A stretch of 64,000 nt of DNA, taken from the NCBI GenBank assembly GCA_017642695.1, contig JAEPQD010000001.1, positions 1,559,701 through 1,623,700 on the forward strand. The letters run 5' to 3'. The DNA is from Parvibaculum sp. Its GTDB lineage: Bacteria > Pseudomonadota > Alphaproteobacteria > Parvibaculales > Parvibaculaceae. Positions 28,945 through 37,279 of this stretch are shown here, one piece after another (the stretch's first letter is position 1; every line of letters starts with the position of its first letter). The notes under the pieces were generated by a model, which had not been told where the DNA came from, did no database searches, and saw only the letters and a list, made by a program, of their open reading frames with translations. The position numbers were made by a program, and so were the translations under genes.

Positions 28945-29553
28945 TTATCTTTTTTGATTTCGCACCAGTGTGGAGCAGCTTGCATGGCGCGGACACGTCA
29001 CGAGATGATCGTTGACGATGCCGACCGCCTGCGCGAAGGCATAGACGATCGTCGGTCCACAGAATTTGAAGCCGCGCTTCTTCAACTCTTTCGACATCGC
29101 GATGCTCATCGGCGTTTCGGCGGGCACCTGGCGGATGCTTTTCCACCTGTTCTGCACCGGTGTGCCGTCGACGAAGTCCCACAGGAAGTTGGAAAAGCCT
29201 TCGCCTTTCTCCTCTATCTCGAGCCAGGCCTTCGCGTTGCCGATCGTCGCTTCGATCTTGCCGCGATGGCGGATGATCCCCGGATTTTTCAGGAGTTTCT
29301 CTACCTTTGCGGGCCGGTAGCGCGCGATCGTCTCCGGCTCGAAGCCGTCGAAGGCCTCGCGGAAGCTCTCGCGCTTGCGGAGAATCGTGATCCAGGAAAG
29401 CCCGGCCTGGAAGCCGTCGAGGATCAGCTTCTCGAACAGCGCCCGGCTGTCATACTCCGGCACGCCCCATTCCTCGTCGTGATAGGCGACATAGAGCGGA
29501 TCTTCGCCGGGCCAGGGGCAGCGCCCTGCGTCACTCGTTTTCGCCGGCGCCAT
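28945..29553 (-). CDS. tag: DNA-3-methyladenine glycosylase I
   Basis: A 202-residue base-excision repair enzyme removing 3-methyladenine from DNA. The opening RCPWPGEDPLYVAYHDEEWGVP with zinc ligands Cys12 and His25, the AGLSWITILRKRESFREAF block, IIRHRGKIEATIGNA, KKRGFKFCGPTIVYAFAQAVGIVNDH and a C-terminal His/Cys pair all match the Tag family. The start ATG 29553 overlaps the upstream ygfZ end by 23 bases, so the two are probably coupled. A longer open frame is out of keeping with the family. Confidence 0.95.
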   Translation of the reverse strand: MAPAKTSDAGRCPWPGEDPLYVAYHDEEWGVPEYDSRALFEKLILDGFQAGLSWITILRKRESFREAFDGFEPETIARYRPAKVEKLLKNPGIIRHRGKIEATIGNAKAWLEIEEKGEGFSNFLWDFVDGTPVQNRWKSIRQVPAETPMSIAMSKELKKRGFKFCGPTIVYAFAQAVGIVNDHLVTCPRHASCSTLVRNQKR

Positions 29554-30436
29554 TCTCTTTCCCTTCTCCGGTCCCGATGTCGAGCCAGCCGGGAATTTCC
29601 GGCCTGATTTCGGAAAGTCCCGCTTCCAGGATCGAATCTCTGATGAGATCGAGTCTGACAAGCGCAAGTGCGCGCCCCGCCTCGGCGTCCGTGGAGAGAA
29701 TGGTACCGACTTCCCGTGCGCCACCCTTGATCGGCGTGCCGTGTGCGGGCATGTCGCCTTCCACATCCACCGGCAGCAGCCGTTTCCTCACGCTGCCGCG
29801 CCGTTTCGTGCGCGAGGTCACTTCCTGCCCGACGAAGCAGCCCTTCTGGAAGTCGATACCGTTGAGTTCGGCGAGATTGACCTCGAGCGGAAACGTCCGG
29901 TCCGGTTCGAAATCTTTTGCCGCATCGCCGATTCCGAGCGAAATCCGGTGGCGGTCCCAGGCGTCTTCGTCCGCTGAGGTGGCCGACGCCGCAATCGCGC
30001 CGTCGATCTCGCTTTTGGCCATGATCGCGCGTCGTCCCATCGCCGCGAGGCGCGGGTCGGGCAGTCCCGGCCCCTCCGCCATCGGGCTTCCGTCCTCGTG
30101 CCAGAACACGGCGACGCCCATCGCCTCGCTCCTGTCTTCGATCTCGACCTTGGCGCGCAGCTTGTACATGGCAAGCCGCTTCGCGAGCTCCGCCGTCCGC
30201 GCTCCGTCGCAATCGAGAAGGATGGCGTCCTTGTCTGCCGGATCGGCCGCCATGAAGAAGTCGAAGAGGAATTTGCCCTGCGGTGTCAGCAACGCCGAAT
30301 AGACGAGCCGCGTGCCGTCCGCGCGGTCCACATTATTGGTGACGAGCCCCTGCAGGAAGCTCCGCGCCTCCGCGCCTCCGATCCGCAGTACCCCGCGCTC
30401 CGTGAGCGCCGAGGCCATTGCCCCTGCCATCGCCAT
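29531..30436 (-). CDS. ygfZ: YgfZ/GcvT-domain folate-binding protein
   Basis: A 301-residue protein of the YgfZ/IBA57 family, which uses tetrahydrofolate in maturation or repair of iron-sulfur enzymes. The signature KGCFVGQEVTSR is at 198-209, with the conserved Cys200 intact, and the N-terminal LRIGGAEARSFLQGLVTNNV fits the family. The start lies among ATG 30436, 30430 and 30418; GAGG upstream favours the first two. It precedes tag in one leftward unit and is divergent from the GT9 gene. It could serve ETF-QO, NadA and other Fe-S proteins encoded here. Confidence 0.9.
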   Translation of the reverse strand: MAMAGAMASALTERGVLRIGGAEARSFLQGLVTNNVDRADGTRLVYSALLTPQGKFLFDFFMAADPADKDAILLDCDGARTAELAKRLAMYKLRAKVEIEDRSEAMGVAVFWHEDGSPMAEGPGLPDPRLAAMGRRAIMAKSEIDGAIAASATSADEDAWDRHRISLGIGDAAKDFEPDRTFPLEVNLAELNGIDFQKGCFVGQEVTSRTKRRGSVRKRLLPVDVEGDMPAHGTPIKGGAREVGTILSTDAEAGRALALVRLDLIRDSILEAGLSEIRPEIPGWLDIGTGEGKENGAGENE

Positions 30437-30594
30437 GTGCCTCGTTTCATTCCGGCTTCCAGATTTAGGCCTCGGCCAGCCGATCCGCAAGACGGGCGGC
30501 TGAACTTGGCTTTGGTCTCCTGCGCCCCTATAAACGCCGAAAACCCGCAAACGCGGCTCCGCGCCGCCCCTTTGCGCCCCCTGTGGGACCTCGC

Positions 30595-31602
30595 ATGCGC
30601 ATTCTCTTCATCGCGTCCAACCGCATCGGCGATGCCGTCCTCTCGACCGGCATCCTCGGTGGTCTCATGGAACGCTATCCCGGTGCCGAATTCTGGGTGG
30701 CGTGTGGTCCGCTCGCCGTCGATGTCTTCCGTCACGCTCCTGGCGTCTCCCGCATCATCGTCATGCGCAAGGAAAAGCGCGCCGGTCACTGGCGAAAGCT
30801 CCTCAAGGCCGTGGCCTTCCGCCGCTTCGAGGCGGTGGTGGACCTGCGCGGCTCGGCGACCCCTTGGGCGACCTTCGCGAGGAAGCGCCACATCCTGAAG
30901 CCCGATCACACACTTCATCGCGTCGAGCACAATGCGGGCGTCGTCGGCATGGTCCCGCCGCCCGCGCCCCGCGTCTGGCCGGGCGAGGAAATGCGCGCCC
31001 GCGCGCGCGTCACGATCCCGGACGGCATGAAGGTTCTCGCCATCGGCCCGACGGCTGCATGGCGCCACAAGATGTGGCCGGTCGAGCGATTTGCGGAGCT
31101 CGCGCGCCGCCTTCTTGCGCCGGGCGCGCCGCTCGACGGTGCGCATCTTCTTGTCACAGGCGGTCCCGGCGAAGAGGAGAAATGCCGGCCCGTTCTTGAG
31201 GTGGCGCCACCCGAACGGCGCATCGACCTCATCGGCGCCGGCATCGACGAAACCGCCGCCGCTTTCGAGCGCATCGCGCTCTATGTCGGCAATGATTCCG
31301 GCCTCATGCATCTTGCCGCCGCCGCGGGCGCGCCTACCATCGGCCTGTTCGGGCCGACCGCTGATGCGATCTATTCGCCCTGGGGCCCGAAATCGGTGAC
31401 GGTCCGCGTGCCACGCACGCTGGACGAGATCAGGCAGCAGGAAGGTGAGAACTTCCTCTCGAGCGGCCGCAATTTCATGGAAGACCTTGCCGTCGATACG
31501 GTTTTCGACGCCGCTGCCGCGCTGCTGGCGAAAACGAAAGCGAATGATCAGAATGGCGGCCACGATGCCGCTCCGGCGAAGCAACGCAGTCAGGAAGGAT
31601 GA
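30595..31602 (+). CDS. Glycosyltransferase family 9 (heptosyltransferase-like)
   Basis: A 335-residue GT-B fold transferase of family 9, whose members add heptose from ADP-heptose to lipopolysaccharide core. The N-terminal MRILFIASNRIGDAVLSTGIL and the C-terminal donor-binding block YVGNDSGLMHLAAAAGAPTIGLFGPTADAIYSPWG are typical. The exact sugar and acceptor are not readable. ATG 30595 fits the family; GTG 30583 adds four residues. It ends 4 bases before the TTG of the dihydroorotase-like gene, so they are one operon. Confidence 0.87.
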   Translation: MRILFIASNRIGDAVLSTGILGGLMERYPGAEFWVACGPLAVDVFRHAPGVSRIIVMRKEKRAGHWRKLLKAVAFRRFEAVVDLRGSATPWATFARKRHILKPDHTLHRVEHNAGVVGMVPPPAPRVWPGEEMRARARVTIPDGMKVLAIGPTAAWRHKMWPVERFAELARRLLAPGAPLDGAHLLVTGGPGEEEKCRPVLEVAPPERRIDLIGAGIDETAAAFERIALYVGNDSGLMHLAAAAGAPTIGLFGPTADAIYSPWGPKSVTVRVPRTLDEIRQQEGENFLSSGRNFMEDLAVDTVFDAAAALLAKTKANDQNGGHDAAPAKQRSQEG

Positions 31603-31606
31603 TCCC

Positions 31607-32944
31607 TTGAGCTTGATCTATGATCTCGTCTTTCGCGGCGGCACTGTCGTCAATCACGACGGCATGGGCGTCGCCGACATCGCGGTGAAGGACGGGCGGA
31701 TCGCCGCCATCGGCGATCTCTCCCGCGCCGATGCCGCCGAAACGGTCGATGTGAAGGGGCTTCATGTCCTGCCCGGCGTCGTCGACAGCCAGGTCCATCT
31801 CCGCGAGCCCGGCAACGAGCACAAGGAAGACCTGGAGACGGGCGGCCGCGCCGCGGCGCTCGGCGGCGTCACCGCCGTCTTCGAGATGCCGAACACCGCG
31901 CCGCCGACGACAAATCCCGACGCCATCACCGACAAGGTCAACCGCGCGCGTCACCGCATGTATTGCGACTTCGCTTTCTATGGCGGCGCGACCACGCAGA
32001 ATGTCGACATCCTCGCCGACATCGAGCGCACGCCCGGCTGCTGCGGCATCAAGGTTTTCATGGGGTCGTCCACCGGCACGCTGCTGGTCGAGAAGGACGA
32101 AGACGTGCTGCGCGTGCTGAAGGCGATCAACCGCCGCGCGGCCTTCCATTCCGAAGACGAATTCCGTCTGCGCGAACGCCGCGAGCTGGCGCTGCTCGGC
32201 CATGTCGAGACGCATCCCGTCTGGCGTGACGCGGAAGCCGCCGTCCTCTGCACCACGCGCGTTCTTCGCCTTGCGCGCGAGGCGGGCAAGCGCATTCATG
32301 TGCTCCACATCTCGACGGCCGACGAAATGCCGATCCTCGCGCAGCACAAGGACATCGCGACGGTCGAGACGACGCCGCAGCATCTGACGCTCGCCGCGCC
32401 CGAATGCTACGAGGCGCTCGGTACCTATGCGCAGATGAACCCGCCGATCCGCGGCCGCGAGCATCGCGACGGTATCTGGGCGGGCGTCGCAGCCGGCATC
32501 GTCGACGTCATCGGTTCTGACCACGCGCCACACACGGCGGAAGAAAAGGCGCAGACCTATCCGAAGTCGCCCTCCGGCATGCCCGGCGTGCAGACGCTCG
32601 TGCCGGTGATGCTGAACCACGTCAACGAAGGCCGCCTCACGCTGCAGCGTTTCGTAGACCTGACCTCCGCCGGGCCGCAGCGCATTTTCGGCATGTCTCG
32701 CAAGGGCCGCATCGCGGTCGGCTACGACGCGGACCTCACCATCGTCGACATGGCTGCCGAGCGCACCATCGAAGACAAGTGGATCGCTTCGAAATGCGGC
32801 TGGACGCCTTTCAACGGCATGAAGGTGAAGGGCTGGCCCGTCGGCACGGTCGTTCGCGGTTACCGCGCCATGTGGGAAGACGAACTCGCCGCGAAGGCGA
32901 CCGGCGAACCGATCACCTTCGTCGAGGCTTTGCCGCGTCACTGA
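31607..32944 (+). CDS. Dihydroorotase-like cyclic amidohydrolase with altered metal motif
   Basis: A 445-residue amidohydrolase-fold enzyme that aligns best with dihydroorotases of pyrimidine synthesis (VDSQVHLREPG, then EDLETGGRAAALGGVTAVFEMPNT, CGIKVFMGSSTG and IGSDHAPHT). The usual DxHxH metal motif reads D60-S-Q62-V-H64, so the first metal-binding His is replaced by Gln. A Lys (149, in GIKVFM), His181, His234 and Asp305 remain as possible ligands. I recall the same Gln variant in several alphaproteobacterial homologues, so it may be a distinct subgroup and not a mutation. TTG 31607 is the start, with AGGAAGGA upstream at 31592-31599. Confidence 0.82.
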   Translation: MSLIYDLVFRGGTVVNHDGMGVADIAVKDGRIAAIGDLSRADAAETVDVKGLHVLPGVVDSQVHLREPGNEHKEDLETGGRAAALGGVTAVFEMPNTAPPTTNPDAITDKVNRARHRMYCDFAFYGGATTQNVDILADIERTPGCCGIKVFMGSSTGTLLVEKDEDVLRVLKAINRRAAFHSEDEFRLRERRELALLGHVETHPVWRDAEAAVLCTTRVLRLAREAGKRIHVLHISTADEMPILAQHKDIATVETTPQHLTLAAPECYEALGTYAQMNPPIRGREHRDGIWAGVAAGIVDVIGSDHAPHTAEEKAQTYPKSPSGMPGVQTLVPVMLNHVNEGRLTLQRFVDLTSAGPQRIFGMSRKGRIAVGYDADLTIVDMAAERTIEDKWIASKCGWTPFNGMKVKGWPVGTVVRGYRAMWEDELAAKATGEPITFVEALPRH

Positions 32945-32961
32945 GCGGCGAGGGGCGGGCG

Positions 32962-33141
32962 GTGCGCAAATTCCTGATCGAAAGCCTGCTGATTTTTGCA
33001 GCCTGCTTCGTCTTCTTCACCGCCTATTACCTGACCGCCTCGGCGTTCGGCCCCAACGGCAAGATAATATTCGTCGCTCTCGCCGCTCTCGCGGTCGGCG
33101 TCTTCCTTTTCTTGCGCCGCCGGTCCGGCCGGCGGGACTGA
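32962..33141 (+). CDS. Small two-span membrane protein
   Basis: A 59-residue hydrophobic protein with two predicted spans (about 5-26 and 34-51) and an RRRSGRRD basic tail. GTG 32962 has GAGGGG upstream. It lies 17 bases after the dihydroorotase-like gene in the same operon. No family is recognised and function is unknown. Confidence 0.6.
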   Translation: MRKFLIESLLIFAACFVFFTAYYLTASAFGPNGKIIFVALAALAVGVFLFLRRRSGRRD

Positions 33142-33152
33142 TGGACGTCCCT

Positions 33153-33425
33153 CTAGTGAATCGCCCCCATGAAATCCGCCTTCACGAATTCCGTCGGATG
33201 GATCACGCGCCGCGTGCCGACGCGCACCGAATGGATCGGTCCGTCGAGTTCCCGTCCCCAGAAATCGAGAAATTTGGAGAGCGCCGGATATTTGGGCTCC
33301 AGGTCGTAGTCCTGCCAGATATAGGACTGCAGGAGCTTGGGATGATCCGGCATCCGGTAGAGAATTTCGGCTGTCACCAGCCGGTAGCCTTCGATGAGCT
33401 TCTTCAGTTCCGAAACCTGTCTCAC
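33153..33425 (-). CDS. usg: Usg family protein
   Basis: A 90-residue protein matching the alphaproteobacterial Usg family: YRLVTAEILYRMPDHPKLLQSYIWQDYDLEPKYPALSKFLDFWGRELDGPIHSVRVG. Older annotations call it a subunit of phosphoribosylanthranilate isomerase, but this is not well supported; function is unknown. The start is GTG 33425, which has GGAGG seven bases upstream on the minus strand; a longer open frame is not conserved in my recollection. It faces the preceding small membrane gene tail to tail. Confidence 0.9.
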   Translation of the reverse strand: MRQVSELKKLIEGYRLVTAEILYRMPDHPKLLQSYIWQDYDLEPKYPALSKFLDFWGRELDGPIHSVRVGTRRVIHPTEFVKADFMGAIH

Positions 33426-33570
33426 GCATGAACCTCCAGACTGCTTGAATCCAGACGACAACGCCGCAACTCGTAAGGCCTCATAACGCGTGAATCGTAG
33501 TCGTGAAAATTTCACACGTCGATATTGACAAACGTCCGAGTTCTGCGATTCGTTCAATGAAATCAGGGGC

Positions 33571-33600
33571 TTGGCACTCGCAAGGTAAGGTGAGTGCCAA
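33571..33600. promoter_or_regulatory. 9-bp inverted repeat upstream of acuI
   Basis: TTGGCACTC (33571-33579) and GAGTGCCAA (33592-33600) are perfect arms separated by 12 bases, in the divergent 296-bp gap between usg and acuI. About 120 bp before the acuI start, they may bind a regulator of the acuI-to-lysE unit. A CTTGACC -35-like element follows near 33627 but no good -10 box is seen. Confidence 0.45.
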
Positions 33601-33721
33601 TGCGTTGGTGTCCGCCGCCCCGCTTGCTTGACCCGGCGGCGAATTTGGGCTCGTTTGTGCGCCAACAGGTACCCAGAAAAAGCCGCTTGAAGGCTTCCAA
33701 CACTTAAGGTCAGGACGGGAA

Positions 33722-34711
33722 ATGACAGGGACGTTCCGCGCCATCCGCGCGTCGAAGGGCGAGAAGGCCCCGCAGGTCGAGTTCGCCAATCTCACCGAAG
33801 CCGATCTCATGGAAGGCGACGTCACCGTCGCCGTCGATTATTCCACCGTGAACTACAAGGATGGCCTCGCGCTCACCGGCGCCGCGCCGATCATTCGCGC
33901 CTGGCCGCTGATCCCGGGCATCGACTTCTCCGGCAAGGTCGAGAAGTCGGACAATCCGAAATTCAAGCCGGGCGACCGGGTTGTGCTGAACGGTTATGGC
34001 GTCGGCGAGGGCCATAGCGGCGGCTATGCGCAGAAGGCGCGTGTGAAGGGCGACTGGCTGGTGAAGCTGCCGGACGCGATCTCGAACGAGCAGGCAATGG
34101 CCATCGGCACGGCGGGCTACACGTCGATGCTTTCCGTCCTTGCGCTCGAGAAGAACGGTGTGAAGAGCGGTGCAGATGTCGTCGTCACTGGCGCCGCGGG
34201 TGGCGTCGGCTCGGTCGCCATCGCCATTCTCGCGAAGCTCGGCTACCGCGTCATCGCCTCCACGGGCCGCGCCTCGGAAGCGGACTATCTGAAGGGCCTC
34301 GGTGCGGACGAGATCATCGATCGCAACGAATTGTCGAACCCGGCGAAGCCGCTCGGCAAGGAGCGCTGGGCGGGTGCCGTCGATTGCGTCGGCAGCCACA
34401 CGCTCGCCAACGTCCTCTCCATGACGAAGTATGGTGGCACGGTCGCCGCTTGCGGTCTCGCGCAGGGCATGGACCTGCCGGCCTCCGTCGCGCCCTTCAT
34501 CCTGCGCGGCGTCACGCTCGCCGGCATCGACAGCGTCATGGCGCCAATGGAGAAGCGCGAGGAAGCGTGGAAGCGTCTCGCGACCGATCTCGACATGAAG
34601 AAGCTTGAGGCGATGGCCTTCAAGGCGAAGCTCGACGACGTGCCGAAACTCGCGGCCGACATTCTGGCGGGCAAGGTGCGTGGCCGCGCGGTCGTCGACG
34701 TCAACGCCTGA
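33722..34711 (+). CDS. acuI: Acryloyl-CoA reductase (AcuI/YhdH family)
   Basis: A 329-residue zinc-independent medium-chain dehydrogenase. The opening FRAIRASKGEKAPQVEFANLTEADL, the STVNYKDGLALTG block and the NADPH-binding VVVTGAAGGVGSVAIAILAKLGYRVIAS are typical of AcuI, which reduces acryloyl-CoA to propanoyl-CoA with NADPH and detoxifies it during DMSP or propionate metabolism. The gene starts the block followed 8 bases later by the CoA ligase, so they are co-transcribed. The physiological role here could be reduction of an unsaturated CoA ester made by its neighbours. Confidence 0.9.
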   Translation: MTGTFRAIRASKGEKAPQVEFANLTEADLMEGDVTVAVDYSTVNYKDGLALTGAAPIIRAWPLIPGIDFSGKVEKSDNPKFKPGDRVVLNGYGVGEGHSGGYAQKARVKGDWLVKLPDAISNEQAMAIGTAGYTSMLSVLALEKNGVKSGADVVVTGAAGGVGSVAIAILAKLGYRVIASTGRASEADYLKGLGADEIIDRNELSNPAKPLGKERWAGAVDCVGSHTLANVLSMTKYGGTVAACGLAQGMDLPASVAPFILRGVTLAGIDSVMAPMEKREEAWKRLATDLDMKKLEAMAFKAKLDDVPKLAADILAGKVRGRAVVDVNA

Positions 34712-34719
34712 GCGGGAGC

Positions 34720-36576
34720 ATGACGAGCGTGGACATGAACCTGCCGCCCTTCCGCGAACCCGGCTATGTCGAACCGAAGATCGAGGTCGAGCATCGCGCC
34801 GACGGTTCGATCCTGCTGCGCAATCCGCATCCGCTGCGTCCCGCGCCCGGAAACCTCATCGAACCGATCCGCAAATGGGCCGCCGAAGCGCCGGACCGTG
34901 TCTGGCTCGGCAAGCGCAGGATCGTCAGGGAAGGTCTCGGCGACTGGGAGCTTCTCACCTACGCGCAGGCGAATGCGAAAGTGAACGCGATCGCGCAGGC
35001 GCTGCTCGACCGCGGTCTCGATCAGTCTACGCCGGTGATGATCCTCTCCGGCAATTCGATCGAACACGCGCTCATGACCTATGGCGCGATCCTCGCAGGC
35101 GTTCCCGCAGCGCCGGTCTCGCCTTCCTACTCGACCATGAGCTCCGACTTCGAGAAGCTCCGCTACGTCTTCGACCTGCTCGAACCGAAGCTGATCTTCA
35201 TGCAGGAGGCCGCGCCCTTCGAGCGCGCGCTGAAGGCGCTGCCGCTGGATGGTGTCGAGCTCGTCACTGTCGACGGTTCGGCGGGCACGTCCTTCTCCGC
35301 GCTTCTCGACACGATGCCGGGCGAAGCGGTCGAGAAGAGCTATGCCGGTCTCCATGGCGACATGGTGGCGAAATATCTCTTCACCTCCGGCTCCACCGGC
35401 ATGCCCAAGGCCGTCATCACCACGCAGCGCATGATGTGCGTGAATTCCATCATGCCGAAAAGCGTGACGCGCGAAGAGGAAAACGAGGAGCCCGCGGTGC
35501 TTCTCAACTGGCTTCCCTGGAATCACTGCTTCGGCGGCAACGCGATCCTGAACAATTTGCTCACGGGCGGCGGCACGCTCTATATCGATGGCGGCCGACC
35601 TGTTCCCGGCGGCTTCGCCGAGACGGTGCAGAACCTCCGCGAGATCGCGCCGACGGCTTACTCCAACGTCCCCGCCGCCTACACCATGCTGGTGGACGAA
35701 CTCGAAAACGACGAGGCGCTGGCGAAGAACTTCTTCTCCCGCGTCCGCACTCTCGCCTATGGCGGCGCGGCGCTGAGCCAGGATCTCTACGACCGCATCC
35801 AGAAGGTTGCGATCCGCACGGTCGATGAGCGCATCGTCTTTTCCTCCGGCTACGGCGCAACCGAAACCGCGCCCACCATCTGCAACGTTCACTGGCCGAC
35901 CGAGCGCATGGGGCTTCTCGGCCTCCCGCTTCCGGGCATCGAGCTGAAGCTCGCCCCTGTCGGCCAGAAGATGGAAGTCCGCGTGCGCGGCGACTGCATC
36001 ACGAAGGGTTACTACAAGAATCCGGAAAAGACCGCCGACGCCTATGACGAGGAAGGCTTCTACCGTCTTGGCGACGGCGCGCGCTTCGTCAATCCCGATA
36101 ACCCGATGGAAGGTCTCGTCTTCGACGGCCGCGTCGCCGAGGACTTCAAGCTCTCGACCGGCACATGGGTGAGCGCGGGCAAGCTTCGCGTCGATGTCGT
36201 CGCGGGCTCGAATGGCGTCCTGTCGGACGCGCTTGTCGCCGGCCTCGACCGCTCGTTCATCGGCATACTCGGTTTTCCGAACATTCCGGCTTGCCGCAAC
36301 ATCGCGGGCGATCCTTCGCTTGCGGTCGAGGATCTCGTCACGCACCCGGCGGTTCTCGAGCGTCTCGCCGAGGGCCTGCGCGCGCACAACAAGGGCAATC
36401 CGGGATCGAGCACGCGCGTCCTTCGCGCGCTCCTGATGACGGAGCCCCCGAGCGTCGATGCAGGAGAGTTGACCGACAAGGGCTACATCAACCAGTCGGT
36501 CGCGCTCGGTCGCCGCGCCGCGCTGGTCGAGAAGCTCTATGCCGATCCGCCCGGCAACGACGTCGTTGTCGTCTGA
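34720..36576 (+). CDS. Feruloyl-CoA synthase-like AMP-forming acyl-CoA ligase
   Basis: A 618-residue adenylate-forming ligase. The ATP motif TSGSTGMPK is at 222-230, followed by the YGAT-like ETAPTICNVHW core and the SxxGYGATE region typical of feruloyl- and aryl-CoA ligases, and the C-terminal LTDKGYINQ end supplies the catalytic Lys. It would activate ferulate, another hydroxycinnamate or a related aromatic acid with ATP and CoA. With acuI, a LysE-type exporter and a ThDP enzyme it suggests a phenylpropanoid-type pathway; the hydratase-aldolase (ech) is not in the window. Substrate is inferred. Confidence 0.8.
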   Translation: MTSVDMNLPPFREPGYVEPKIEVEHRADGSILLRNPHPLRPAPGNLIEPIRKWAAEAPDRVWLGKRRIVREGLGDWELLTYAQANAKVNAIAQALLDRGLDQSTPVMILSGNSIEHALMTYGAILAGVPAAPVSPSYSTMSSDFEKLRYVFDLLEPKLIFMQEAAPFERALKALPLDGVELVTVDGSAGTSFSALLDTMPGEAVEKSYAGLHGDMVAKYLFTSGSTGMPKAVITTQRMMCVNSIMPKSVTREEENEEPAVLLNWLPWNHCFGGNAILNNLLTGGGTLYIDGGRPVPGGFAETVQNLREIAPTAYSNVPAAYTMLVDELENDEALAKNFFSRVRTLAYGGAALSQDLYDRIQKVAIRTVDERIVFSSGYGATETAPTICNVHWPTERMGLLGLPLPGIELKLAPVGQKMEVRVRGDCITKGYYKNPEKTADAYDEEGFYRLGDGARFVNPDNPMEGLVFDGRVAEDFKLSTGTWVSAGKLRVDVVAGSNGVLSDALVAGLDRSFIGILGFPNIPACRNIAGDPSLAVEDLVTHPAVLERLAEGLRAHNKGNPGSSTRVLRALLMTEPPSVDAGELTDKGYINQSVALGRRAALVEKLYADPPGNDVVVV

Positions 36577-36600
36577 CGGGGAGAAGGGCGGCAGCGGGTC

Positions 36601-37242
36601 ATGATTGATTTCGGTCTGGTGGCGAATGGCATTGCGATCGGTCTTGCGGTCGCCGCGCCCATAGGTCCGGTCAATCTCATCGTCATCCGGCGCACGCTTC
36701 GCTACGGCCAGTTGAACGGCTTTCTCTCCGGCGGCGGCGCCGCGGCGGGCGATGCGATCTTCGCGGCTGTCGCCGCCTTCGGCCTCACCGCCGCCATCGA
36801 ACTCGTCGTCCGCTTCGAAACCACGCTCCAGATCGTCGGCGGCCTCTTCCTCATCGCGCTCGGCATCCGCACCTGGGTATCCAAGCCGCATTTCGACGAA
36901 GCCACCGAGGACAACCTTTCCGCCGCCATTGCCGCCGTCTTCGCGACGACCTTTTTTCTCACCATCACGAACCCGGCCACCATGCTCGGTTTCATCGCGA
37001 TCTTCGGCGGTGTTGCGGGCCTTGCCGATGCGGGTGAGGATTACGGCCACGCGGCCACCATAGTGCTCGCCGTCATGGCGGGTTCGGCGCTCTGGTGGGC
37101 GGGCCTCTCGGGATTCGTCAGTCTTTTCCGCCAGAAGATGAACGATCACCTTCTGGGCATCGTGAACCGCGTTTCCGGTGCGCTGATCGTCATTTTCGGT
37201 ATCGTCGTTCTCGTGCGTGTCGCCTGCACGTTTTTGTTCTAA
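36601..37242 (+). CDS. LysE/RhtB-family translocator
   Basis: A 213-residue six-span inner-membrane exporter. The N-terminal GLAVAAPIGPVNLIVIRRTLRYGQ motif and the central FFLTITNPATMLGFIAIFG are typical of LysE family permeases, which export amino acids or other small metabolites. It starts 24 bases after the CoA ligase and ends 37 bases before the ThDP enzyme, in the same operon. The cargo cannot be read from sequence. Confidence 0.85.
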   Translation: MIDFGLVANGIAIGLAVAAPIGPVNLIVIRRTLRYGQLNGFLSGGGAAAGDAIFAAVAAFGLTAAIELVVRFETTLQIVGGLFLIALGIRTWVSKPHFDEATEDNLSAAIAAVFATTFFLTITNPATMLGFIAIFGGVAGLADAGEDYGHAATIVLAVMAGSALWWAGLSGFVSLFRQKMNDHLLGIVNRVSGALIVIFGIVVLVRVACTFLF

Positions 37243-37279
37243 TGTTCCCCAACAAAGAAACGCTCCGGAGGAAGCTCTC

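Noticed and set aside
33571..33600. Sigma-54 promoter (TGGCAC) near acuI
   Set aside because: On either strand the -12 GC is missing at the required spacing; the symmetric dyad is the better reading.
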